From assembly GCA_005882215.1 (NCBI GenBank), contig VBCK01000153.1, positions 1 through 38,216 of the forward strand: a stretch of DNA of 38,216 nucleotides, in the 5' to 3' direction. Source of the stretch: Betaproteobacteria bacterium (GTDB lineage: Bacteria; Pseudomonadota; Gammaproteobacteria; Burkholderiales; Burkholderiaceae_F). The notes below the pieces were generated by a model. It was given only the letters and a program-made list of their open reading frames with translations, had not been told where the DNA came from and did not search any database. Positions 29,401 through 35,997 of the stretch are shown here, piece by piece. Each line of letters opens with the position of its first letter. The stretch's first letter is position 1. Both the position numbers and the translations under genes were made by a program.

Positions 29401-29560
29401 CCTGCGCGAGTTCCTGGTCGCGCGCTTCCTGCAGTACGGCATTCGCCTGCACGTAGAACAGGCCCGCCAGGGCGGCGACCGGCAGCATCGCTATGCAGAG
29501 GTACTGGCTCAGCACGCGCCGCCCGAGGGCGCTGCGGATCTGAAGCGGCAGGAACTTCAT
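26435..29560 (-). CDS. Membrane GGDEF-EAL protein (cyclic-di-GMP turnover) with Cache-like, HAMP and GAF regions
   Basis: A 1041-residue inner-membrane sensor. Order: TM1 (about 17-38), periplasmic sensor (about 40-285), TM2 (about 290-308), HAMP, GAF-like domain (about 370-520), GGDEF (589-593, RLGGDEF intact), EAL (717-719, SVEALVRWRHPE). An inhibitory I-site REDD lies five residues before GGDEF. EAL catalytic motifs (EVTES, DDFGTGYSS, KLDKSF, EGVE) are present, so both synthesis and hydrolysis of cyclic-di-GMP are possible. A tail of roughly 105 residues after the EAL domain is low complexity and partly acidic (DVEEVVIDDGLTTEDIVEP); I do not recognise it. ATG 29560 (MKFLPLQIRSAL) follows AAGGG and is preferred over ATG 29650. 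Confidence 0.92.
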   Translation of the reverse strand: MKFLPLQIRSALGRRVLSQYLCIAMLPVAALAGLFYVQANAVLQEARDQELAQAARAYADALKDRLIVAERAVSAAAAAGVANRIRDDLMDGASRQFEAVALISAAGLQVDAPGKVGELPELDFETRQQLDAGRALMRFTEERIPRIVLLHGLPAGGRERLYLAAVIDARYLAGDPRRNPVQTEFCVMSATRVVAGCRRSVAGSPRAQLQQHAESSSDQAVRWRDGEDDYRSTALRLSLEPAHAGSSWTVIATQSESYALAPTRSTGGAFLWIAAITAVLAVALGARQVQRFVAPLEQLLAGTRRIARQDFSAQIPVQGRDEIAQLTRAHNEMARDLGMNFAALNVLLHIDQAILTRPDVGEGVRSALRYVRYITAIDSVILCLFEGHDNGVMRLYSLRPKGRKRHDRTVFQLPDEVRQRGLASLPCGRWIDDPPLPMDLQMRLRNEDGIKHFWIQPVARDQRIWGIIVLGHSAQPALSDRQLALLAGVAGRLEVAFSTVERDRKLHALAHVDALTGLPNRPALVTLLTQHLAHAHRHRCYVGVLFLDLDRFKQVNDTLGHAVGDLLLQHAAQRIRRNLREDDTVARLGGDEFTIVLGNLVSGRDAGTVARQLITALLRPFEIDGHMIHVGASMGIAIYPVDGTEGNDLLKKADTAMYRAKEEGRNRFAFYDENMNVEARQRATLDRELRHAIKHDQFVLHYQPQIDLQTGRVCSVEALVRWRHPERGLLYPDAFIAFAEGSGLIPQIGIWVMREACLQHQRWRAAGVPIPGIAVNVSNDQLRRPNFVRSVLFLLNLAQMPQGSFEIEVTESMFLEGGKTALDALHTLVEAGVKVAIDDFGTGYSSFGYLKTLPASVLKLDKSFLVDVAAGNDAATIVEALIDMAHTLRKEVVAEGVEREDQLEFLRGLGCERVQGYLYSRPLPADEIARYALARSEQYQLPAASVSQAAAPAGFRSAVAPSAGVQRAANRPDETAAEGSGARDGDVEEVVIDDGLTTEDIVEPAAVRNRSWRVLWPGPAGTAAKETMTNDAVHRDSAVLE

Positions 29561-29650
29561 CGCCGAGCGCCCTTGAACGGCAGCAGTACGCTCGCGGGCG
29601 CCCTCAGCGGCAGCCGGGTTTCGCAACCCGAGCCTGGCGGATTTCTCCAT

Positions 29651-29960
29651 GAACGATGAATCGGCACACTGGGATCAACCTGAAGCTGCGGCGCAATTCA
29701 GGCAAGCGCCAATGTGCCGACGAGCCGATTTCACGGCAACTCGCTCATCGCCAACGTGACGGGCATCTTCTCTCGCGCAATCGGGCTAAAGGGCTTTCAC
29801 ATTGCTGCCGATAACAGGATCAGGCAGGCTTTGCGCCGTTGCGCGTCAGAGGTGGCGCGAAAGCGGACCGGCCACTTCCGGAAATCCGCTGGAGCTGAGA
29901 AAATCGGCCGAAAGCGGTCGGATACACCGCGCTAAATGACACGGAGGCAAGTGTCGGCCA
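29651..29960. other. Intergenic region between GGDEF-EAL and AlgH-like genes
   Basis: About 310 bp with no convincing gene; a 73-codon open frame (29714-29935) has no ribosome binding site or recognisable character. It contains GCCGATAA at 29807-29814 with TAAA 16 bases upstream (29787-29790), close to a flagellar sigma-28 promoter but one base too widely spaced. Near 29855-29925 related stretches GAAAGCGGACCGG and GAAAGCGGTCGG recur, possibly remnants of an intergenic repeat. Confidence 0.4.
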
Positions 29961-30581
29961 GTGAGAAGCGGTATCTGCCTTCAGCCCTTGCGGGACGCGA
30001 CCCGAGCCGTCTGCGCATTCCTGCTTCTGTTCGGGACGTCGTGGCCGACGTCCGCCGACAACGCGAAACCTTTAACGGCAATCCTCCTCGTCGCTCGCGC
30101 CGAGCTGCCCGATCCCAATTTCAAGGACTCGGTTGTGCTGGTGATGAACAACATCGGTTCTGCCCCCGCCGGCGTTATCGTCAACAGGCCCACGAAGATG
30201 GCTGTCTCGCGTCTTTTTCCCGATCTCGAACGCCTCGCGCAATTGCACGACAAGGTGTACTTCGGCGGCCCTGTCGAATTCGGGTCGGTGTGGTTTCTTT
30301 TTCGCACGGATACGCCGCGCGAACATGCGATCCAAGCACTTGACGGCGTCTACGTCAGCGCGAACCGCGAATTGCTGCGCGAGCTGCTCGGCCGAGACAA
30401 ACCCATGGACGGTCTGCGGATCTTCATCGGCCACTCGGGCTGGGCGCCCGGCCAGCTCGAGGCCGAGATCGCACGCGGCGACTGGACCCTTGCGCCCGCC
30501 GAGAAGGACGCAATCTTCAACGGCAAGTCCGAACACCCCTGGCCCGCGCAGCAGACGCCGGGCGCGGCGCAGGGCTCTTGA
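29961..30581 (+). CDS. AlgH/YqgE-family (UPF0301) protein with signal peptide
   Basis: A 206-residue protein. From about residue 38 it matches the UPF0301/AlgH fold: LLVARAELPDPNFKDSVVLV, VIVNRPTK, VYFGGPVE, and GHSGWAPGQLEAEI. Ordinary YqgE is about 187 residues and cytoplasmic. Here the start is followed by RDATRAVCAFLLLFGTSW and a likely cleavage after TSA, so the product appears exported. The molecular role of the family is not known. GTG 29961 is the start, with GGAGG about 14 bases upstream; TTG 29988 is an alternative that keeps the hydrophobic segment. The gene is not in the usual ruvX/yqgF setting, consistent with a paralog in an accessory region. Confidence 0.8.
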   Translation: MRSGICLQPLRDATRAVCAFLLLFGTSWPTSADNAKPLTAILLVARAELPDPNFKDSVVLVMNNIGSAPAGVIVNRPTKMAVSRLFPDLERLAQLHDKVYFGGPVEFGSVWFLFRTDTPREHAIQALDGVYVSANRELLRELLGRDKPMDGLRIFIGHSGWAPGQLEAEIARGDWTLAPAEKDAIFNGKSEHPWPAQQTPGAAQGS

Positions 30582-30617
30582 CGTTTGCTTCGAGGATGGC
30601 ACGACGAACCAAAGCAC

Positions 30618-30645
30618 TTGACGATATGCATATTATATGCATAAT
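30618..30645 (+). promoter_or_regulatory. Promoter and palindromic operator of the brnTA remnant
   Basis: TTGACG (30618-30623) and CATAAT (30640-30645) with a 16-base spacer make a strong sigma-70 promoter. Between and overlapping them lie two copies of the self-palindromic octamer TATGCATA (30625-30632 and 30636-30643) separated by TTA. BrnA antitoxins are known to repress their own operon through a ribbon-helix-helix domain, and this is the likely site. Transcription would begin close to the ATG at 30652. Confidence 0.6.
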
Positions 30646-30651
30646 AGTTCC

Positions 30652-30744
30652 ATGGAGATCGAGTTCGATCCTTCCAAGGCAAAGTCGAACCTGGCCAAAC
30701 ACCGGATCAGCTTTGCTCACGCGGAGGCGAAAGGGAGCAATACC
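30652..30744 (+). pseudogene. brnT: Truncated BrnT toxin, N-terminal remnant joined in frame to brnA
   Basis: From ATG 30652 the first 26 codons (MEIEFDPSKAKSNLAKHRIS, then FAHAEA) are the N-terminus of BrnT, a RelE-like ribonuclease toxin (DUF497) whose members begin with a similar FDPxKAxxNLxKHxxSF. A full toxin is about 90 residues. Here the remaining roughly 65-70 residues, with the catalytic and C-terminal parts, are missing, and the frame passes straight through KGSNT into the antitoxin. Read as one ORF the product is 119 residues (30652-31011). An in-frame internal deletion of the toxin is the simplest explanation. Confidence 0.75.
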
Positions 30745-31011
30745 ATGCGTAAGGAATATGACTTCAGAAAGGGCAAACGGGGCCCCGCGATTCCGTCGCC
30801 GGGTAAGACGCGAATCACGATCATGCTCGACGACGACGTGATCGAGCATTTTCGAGAAGCCGCGGAAGGTCTTGGAACCGGGTACCAGACGATGATCAAT
30901 TCCGTGCTGAGGGCCGCTGTTGCTGACGCGAAAGGCAAAAAGTCGGAGGACAAGCCGCTGACAGCTTCTACCCTCCGAAAGATCCTGCGTGAGGAATTGC
31001 AGGCACCCTAG
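30745..31011 (+). CDS. brnA: BrnA-type antitoxin (DUF4415), ribbon-helix-helix
   Basis: An 88-residue antitoxin: MRKEYDFRKGKRG start typical of BrnA, then a ribbon-helix-helix domain (TRITIMLDDDVIEHFREAA and TGYQTMINSVLRAAV). BrnA neutralises BrnT and represses the operon. The ATG at 30745 has its own AGGGAG ribosome binding site, so a free antitoxin can be made even though the toxin is gone. The C-terminus (SEDKPLTASTLRKILREEL) extends past the usual domain end. If translation begins at 30652 instead, the antitoxin carries a 31-residue toxin-derived extension. Confidence 0.85.
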   Translation: MRKEYDFRKGKRGPAIPSPGKTRITIMLDDDVIEHFREAAEGLGTGYQTMINSVLRAAVADAKGKKSEDKPLTASTLRKILREELQAP

Positions 31012-31195
31012 GGCGAGACGACGCCGTAGTCGGCTGTGTCCGGCCCCTGGCGGTCACCGCAGAATTCACGCAAATGCAGTCATCGAACCCTAAATTGCGG
31101 CCGCTTTGTGAGAACTGGCAAGTCGCGTATGGGTAGCGCCGCGGAAATGTGGTCGGTGACGGCGCGGCAGCGTGCGGTCACTGGAAGGAGAGCAC

Positions 31196-31516
31196 ATGTT
31201 TCGGTCCAAGAATATGCCCTGGCTTGCGGTCGGAATCGACGCATTGGTCGGCTCGATGGTGGGTCTTGCGCACGCGGCCTCACCGTCGAGTGCGGATGAG
31301 GCCGCCATCCGCGCACAAACGACAAGCTGGGTGAAAGCCTATAACGGCGGCGACGCGAAAGCGGTGCCCGCGCTCTACGCACAGGACGCACTCCTGCGTG
31401 GCCGCCTCAATGGGCGGGAGCGATGTCGTTACGGATCACTGCGCCGCCTTTCATCACGAAGGCGACGTGCTCCAGGACGTGAATGTCGGACAAAGGATCG
31501 CCCTGGACAGCGATGA
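31196..31516 (+). pseudogene. 5' fragment of an exported DUF4440/SnoaL-like protein
   Basis: GGAAGGAGAG precedes ATG 31196. The N-terminus is a signal peptide (LAVGIDALVGSMVGLAHAA), then ADEAAIRAQTTSWVKAYNGG and DAKAVPALYAQDALL, the start of a DUF4440/SgcJ-like domain of about 130 residues. After residue ~67 (near 31396) the sequence becomes arginine-rich and unlike the family; it overlaps, on the other strand, the 3' end of the amidohydrolase remnant, and stops at 31516. The gene has lost its 3' two thirds by a rearrangement at about 31396-31407. Confidence 0.7.
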
Positions 31517-32535
31517 TGTCAGCGAATTTGCCTGCCTCCACGCTGCCGATCTGATCGGCCAACCCTAGCAGCGTTGCGCCGTTGATGGTCGCCGCCCGCA
31601 ACGCCTCCAAAGCCGCCAGTCCGTTCCATCAGCGCTGCGCCTTCTTCGTCGAGCATGGTGCCGTGCTCGATGGAATCCACCCCCGCACGCACAGCGGCCT
31701 TGATGCCTTCCGTGCCTTCGGCGTGCGCCATCACATGCCGGCCGGCGCGGTGCGCGATCTCGACGGCCTTGGCCATTTGGGCTTCGCTGAGTTCCTGGAC
31801 GCGGTAATCGCTGAGCACATCACCGACGCCGCCCGTCGCCATCAGCTTGATCCAGTCGGCACCGTACTTGAGATCGCGTCGCACGATCGTGGCGATTTCG
31901 TCCGGCGAATCCGCGAGGTTCGGCTGGCGCGGCAGCGCCCAGTTCGGTGCGAGAAAATCTGCGTCGCCGTGGCCGCCGGTCACGGAAACGCAGCCACCGG
32001 CAGACACGATGCGGGGCCCCTGAATCAGCCCCTTTGCAATGCTGTCGCGTAGCGCGAATTGCCCGTACTGTGCGTCCGACTCGCAGGCGTCGCGCAGCGT
32101 GGTGAAGCCTTCGCTCAGATAAGTCTGCGCATTGTGCACTCCCCACAGCGCGCCCTGCGGCGATGACGTACGCAAGGAGCTGACGGGGGATTCGTCCTTC
32201 CAGTTCGACAGCAGATGAACGTGAGCATCAACGAGTCCCGGCAGAACCGCGGCGGTTCCGAGTTCGATACGACGTGTGTCCGGGCCAGCGTGACTTCCAA
32301 CCGATGCCGCAGCGCCGACCTCCTTGATGCGCTGGCCCTCCACCAGGATCGCCTGGTCCGTCAGAATCTTGCCGGTGCGGACATCGAGCAGGCGGCTGGC
32401 ATGAATCAGCACGTTGGGGGTTGGGTTGGGCGGTGCTTCAGGTGCAGCGAGCACCGGCATACATGACAGGAAGACGGCGAGTACTGTCCCGCCGCGCAAC
32501 GGACGCTCGTGCCCTATTGAAGGCCTTCTGCTCAT
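31407..32535 (-). pseudogene. Exported metal-dependent amidohydrolase, internally deleted and frameshifted
   Basis: The 5' part (32535 to about 31625) encodes a signal peptide (TVLAVFLSCMPVLAAP), metal motif H105-x-H107 in GLVDAHVHL, GADWIKLMATGG with the probable ligand lysine, HVMAHAEG and IEHGTMLDEEGAALMER. The frame then continues as meaningless GFGGVAGGDHQRR and stops at 31519. The true 3' end continues in another frame (ALEALRAATINGATLLG, then GSVEAGKFADIIAV) down to the stop at 31407. About 100 codons normally between HGT and EALRAAT, which include the last catalytic Asp, are missing. It belongs to the imidazolonepropionase-like dipeptidase group. It lies 19 bases downstream of apbC. 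Non-functional unless the assembly is wrong. Confidence 0.8.
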
Positions 32536-32554
32536 ACAGGCCTGCCGTTCGAGC

Positions 32555-33658
32555 TCAGGTCTTCGAGACTTTGATCGTCGGCATCTTCAGCGACAGATCC
32601 TTGGCGCGCTCCGAGATCTTGATCGCAGTGCGGCGCGCGATCGCCTTGTACTGAACGGCCAGCGCGCCCTCGGGTTCGGCCACCACGGTCGGCCGGCCCG
32701 AGTCGGTCTGCTCGCGGATCCGGATGTCCAGGGGCAGCGACCCGAGCAACTCGACTTCGTACTGGCGCGCCATCTGCTCGGCGCCGCCCGAACCGAAGAT
32801 GTGCTCGGCGTGGCCGCACTGGGAGCACACGTGCACCGCCATGTTCTCGACGATGCCCAGGATCGGCACTCCCACCTTCTCGAACATCTTCAGGCCTTTC
32901 TTCGCGTCCAGCAGCGCAATGTCCTGCGGCGTGGTCACGATCACCACTCCGGTCACGGGAACCTGCTGGGCCAGCGTCAGCTGGATGTCGCCGGTACCCG
33001 GCGGCATGTCCACCACCAGGTAATCGAGGTCGTTCCAGTTGGTCTGCGTCAGCAGCTGCTGCAGCGCGTTGGTCACCATCGGACCGCGCCAGACCATGGG
33101 CTGGTCGGGATCGACCAGGAACCCGATCGAGTTGGCCTGGATACCGTGGTTCTCCAGCGGCTCCATCGTCTTGCCATCCATGCTCTCGGGCCGGCCCGAA
33201 ATCCCCAGCATCGTGGGCTGGCTGGGTCCGTAGATGTCGGCGTCCAGCATGCCGACCCGCGCGCCCTCGGCGGATAGCGCCAGCGCCAGGTTGACCGCCA
33301 CCGTGCTCTTGCCAACGCCGCCTTTGCCGGACGCCACCGCCACGATGTTGCGCACGTTCGGCATCACCTTCAGCCCGCGCTGGACCGCGTGCGGCACGAT
33401 CCTGGAGCTGACGTTGACCTCGACTTCGGCAGCGCCGGCCTGCTTCAGCGCGCCGCGTATCAGCTCACGGATCGGCCCGAACTGGCTGGCCCCCGGATAA
33501 CCGAGCTCGACGTCGAGACTGACGCGCTGCGCGGGATCTTCGCCTTCGATCCGGACGTTGCGAACGCCGCGCGAAGAGACGAAGTCGTGCCCGCTGTTCG
33601 GATCGATCAACGTCGAGAGCACCTGGTTGACAGCCGCAACGTCCAGCACTTGATTCAC
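32555..33658 (-). CDS. apbC: Iron-sulfur cluster carrier protein ApbC/Mrp (P-loop ATPase)
   Basis: Cytoplasmic Mrp/NBP35-family scaffold that binds and hands over 4Fe-4S clusters with ATP hydrolysis. N-terminal MIP18-like domain (IDPNSGHDFV, VELGYP), deviant Walker A SGKGGVGKST near 110-119, Walker A' DADIYGPSQP, switch VVDMPPGTGD, and the cluster-binding pair C278 and C281 in HVCSQCGH. GTG 33658 is chosen because it gives a family-like N-terminus and leaves space for a promoter; GTG 33673 is also in frame. Divergent from metG, an arrangement I know from Betaproteobacteria. Confidence 0.94.
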   Translation of the reverse strand: MNQVLDVAAVNQVLSTLIDPNSGHDFVSSRGVRNVRIEGEDPAQRVSLDVELGYPGASQFGPIRELIRGALKQAGAAEVEVNVSSRIVPHAVQRGLKVMPNVRNIVAVASGKGGVGKSTVAVNLALALSAEGARVGMLDADIYGPSQPTMLGISGRPESMDGKTMEPLENHGIQANSIGFLVDPDQPMVWRGPMVTNALQQLLTQTNWNDLDYLVVDMPPGTGDIQLTLAQQVPVTGVVIVTTPQDIALLDAKKGLKMFEKVGVPILGIVENMAVHVCSQCGHAEHIFGSGGAEQMARQYEVELLGSLPLDIRIREQTDSGRPTVVAEPEGALAVQYKAIARRTAIKISERAKDLSLKMPTIKVSKT

Positions 33659-33726
33659 CCGTAGAATGACCACCAGATAGGATACTTCAGACCAAGCCCC
33701 TTGGCCGTCCCACGGCCACCTCCCCG
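33659..33726. promoter_or_regulatory. Divergent apbC-metG promoter region
   Basis: A short gap that must serve both genes. TAGGATACT (33678-33686) offers GATACT as -10 for metG, and the opposite strand reads TATCCTATC, a possible -10 for apbC, so the two promoters would overlap or face each other. No clear -35 hexamers. metG has no Shine-Dalgarno before its ATG (CACCTCCCCG). Confidence 0.3.
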
Positions 33727-35790
33727 ATGAATTTGCGCAAATTGTTCGTCACGACCGCGCTGCCGTACGCCAACGGCCCGCTGCACATCGGCCACATCAT
33801 GGAGTACATCCAGGCCGACATCTGGGTCCGTTTCCAGCGGATGCAGGGCCACACGGTCTACTTCGTCGGCGCCGACGACGCCCACGGCGCGCCCATCATG
33901 ATCGCGGCCGAGAAGGCCGGGATGTCGCCCAAGGAGTTCGTCACGCAGATCGGACCCGACCGCGCGCGCACGCTGCAGGGTTTCGAGATCGGGTTCGACC
34001 ATTGGCACTCGACCGAATCGCCGGAGAACACCGAGCTGTCCCAGAGAATCTACGTGCGCCTGCGCGAGAACGAGCTGATCGCGATCCGCCCGGTCGAGCA
34101 GCTGTTCGATCCGGTCAAGGGCATGTTCCTGGCCGACCGCTACGTGAAGGGCCAGTGCCCGAGCTGCGGAGCGCCCGACCAGTACGGGGATGCCTGTGAA
34201 GTGTGCGGCGCCGTGTATTCGGCGACCGAGCTGAAGAATCCGTATTCGGTGCTGTCGGGTGCGAAGCCGGAACTGAGGACCTCGGAGCATTACTTCTTCA
34301 TGCTCTCCGATCCACGCTGCACGGATTTTCTGCGCCAGTGGACGCAGGGCTCGCGGCTGCAGCCGGAGGTCGCCAACAAGGCCCGCGAATGGCTCGAAGG
34401 CGAACGGGGGCTCGCGGACTGGGACATCTCGCGCGATGCGCCTTATTTCGGCATTCCGATACCCGACGCGCCGGGCAAGTTCTTCTACGTCTGGCTCGAG
34501 GCGCCGGTCGGCTATCTGGCGAGCCTGAAGGCGTACTGCGCGCGCCAGGGCCTGGACTTCGAGGCCCTGCTGCGCGATCCGGCCACCGAGCAGATTCACT
34601 TCATCGGCAAGGACATCATCTACTTCCACACGCTGTTCTGGCCCGCGATGCTGAAGTTCGCCGGGCCGCCGTTCAAAGTTCCCGATCGGGTGTACGTGCA
34701 CGGGTTCATCACCGTGAGCGGGGAGAAGATGTCCAAGAGCCGCGGCACCGGCGTCGATCCGCTGCGGTACCTGGAGGTGGGCCTGAATCCGGAGTGGCTG
34801 CGCTACTACATCGCGGCCAAGCTCAATTCGCATGTGGAGGACATCGACTTCAATACCGAGGACTTCGTCGCCCGGGTGAACAGCGACCTGGTCGGCAAGT
34901 TCGTCAATATCGCCAGCCGCGCCTCCAATTTCATCCAGAAGACCTTCGGCGGCATGCTGGGCGAGACGAGCCCGACCGCCGGTGGCGTCGACCCGGACCC
35001 GATCGTGCAGGCCTTCCAGGGGCGCGCCGGCGAACTGGCTCACCTGTACGAGACGCGGGAATTCGGCAAAGTGATGCGCGAGGTGATGGCGCTGGCCGAT
35101 TCGGCCAACGAATGGTTCGACGCGCGCCGGCCGTGGGAGCTCGCCAAGGCCGGCGGAGCCGATCAGCAGCGGCAACTGCACGCGGTCTGCAGCGTGGCGA
35201 TCAACCTGTTCCGGCTGCTGACGATCTACCTGGCACCGGTGCTGCCCGCGCTCGCGCGCGAGGCCGAGGCCTTCCTGCGGGTCAAGCCGCTGCGATGGGC
35301 CCACGCGCAGCAGTTGCTGCCCGCCGGGCACCGGATCGCGCCCTACCAGCACCTGATGGTGCGGGTCGATCCGAAGCTGGTGGCCGCCCTGTTCGAGCCG
35401 CGCACGGTGGTGACGCCGGTGAGCGCGCCGGCCGCCCAGGCTCCCGAGCCGCTGACGATCGGCATCGACGAGTTCTCGAAAATCGATCTGCGGATCGCGC
35501 GGATCACCGCGGCCGAGGCGGTCGACGGCAGCGACAAGCTGCTGAAGCTGACGCTCGATGTGGGCGACGGCCGGACGCGCCAGGTCTTCTCCGGCATCAA
35601 GTCCGCGTATCGGCCGGCCGACCTGGTCGGACGGCTGACCGTCGTGGTGGCCAACCTGGCGCCGCGCAAGATGAAGTTCGGGCTGAGCGAGGGGATGGTC
35701 CTGGCCGCCAGCGACGAACAGGGTGGACACCCGGGACTGTTCCTGCTGGATCCGGACCCGGGCGCCCACCCGGGCATGCGCGTGAGGTGA
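33727..35790 (+). CDS. metG: Methionine-tRNA ligase with C-terminal tRNA-binding domain
   Basis: Charges tRNA-Met, including the initiator. The 687 residues match the long dimeric form: class I signature HIGH at 20-23 in [10 protein letters not shown], zinc knuckle C144, C147, C157, C160, KMSKS at 334-338 in [11 protein letters not shown], and a C-terminal OB-fold tRNA-binding domain (about 585-687, [14 protein letters not shown]). Acceptor-domain text such as [14 protein letters not shown] is standard. The start ATG 33727 ([17 protein letters not shown]) fits the family although it lacks a Shine-Dalgarno. A small DUF3460 gene follows after six bases. Confidence 0.97.
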   Translation: MNLRKLFVTTALPYANGPLHIGHIMEYIQADIWVRFQRMQGHTVYFVGADDAHGAPIMIAAEKAGMSPKEFVTQIGPDRARTLQGFEIGFDHWHSTESPENTELSQRIYVRLRENELIAIRPVEQLFDPVKGMFLADRYVKGQCPSCGAPDQYGDACEVCGAVYSATELKNPYSVLSGAKPELRTSEHYFFMLSDPRCTDFLRQWTQGSRLQPEVANKAREWLEGERGLADWDISRDAPYFGIPIPDAPGKFFYVWLEAPVGYLASLKAYCARQGLDFEALLRDPATEQIHFIGKDIIYFHTLFWPAMLKFAGPPFKVPDRVYVHGFITVSGEKMSKSRGTGVDPLRYLEVGLNPEWLRYYIAAKLNSHVEDIDFNTEDFVARVNSDLVGKFVNIASRASNFIQKTFGGMLGETSPTAGGVDPDPIVQAFQGRAGELAHLYETREFGKVMREVMALADSANEWFDARRPWELAKAGGADQQRQLHAVCSVAINLFRLLTIYLAPVLPALAREAEAFLRVKPLRWAHAQQLLPAGHRIAPYQHLMVRVDPKLVAALFEPRTVVTPVSAPAAQAPEPLTIGIDEFSKIDLRIARITAAEAVDGSDKLLKLTLDVGDGRTRQVFSGIKSAYRPADLVGRLTVVVANLAPRKMKFGLSEGMVLAASDEQGGHPGLFLLDPDPGAHPGMRVR

Positions 35791-35796
35791 ACCCGA

Positions 35797-35997
35797 ATGA
35801 AAGAATACGAATCCGAGATCACGAGCTTTCTGCGTGAAATGAAGCAGCGCCGGCCGGACCTGGAGCGCAAGCAGCGCGAAGCGCGCGAGATCTGGTGGGA
35901 CAAAGCGCTCGATCCGGACGAGCAGGCGCGGTTCGAGCAGTCGAGGGTGAAGATGCCGGGCTACGTCTACCAGCCCAAGCCCAAGTTTTCGCCCTGA
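35797..35997 (+). CDS. DUF3460 family small protein
   Basis: A 66-residue charged protein, KEYESEITSFLREMKQRRP then REIWWDKALDPDEQARF and a C-terminal MPGYVYQPKPKFSP. This is the pattern of DUF3460, a short betaproteobacterial family of unknown function. It begins six bases after the metG stop and is surely co-transcribed with it. Its stop is immediately followed by the putA stop on the other strand, with no gap for a terminator. Confidence 0.88.
   Translation: MKEYESEITSFLREMKQRRPDLERKQREAREIWWDKALDPDEQARFEQSRVKMPGYVYQPKPKFSP

Noticed and set aside
29714..29935. 73-codon open frame between the GGDEF-EAL and AlgH-like genes
   Set aside because: No ribosome binding site or recognisable sequence; likely chance.
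31012..31195. Possible small gene between brnA and the DUF4440 fragment
   Set aside because: Open frames on both strands are short, with no ribosome binding site and no recognisable domain.
33655..35769. 704-codon open frame on the minus strand opposite metG
   Set aside because: Shadow of metG, whose signatures are unmistakable.
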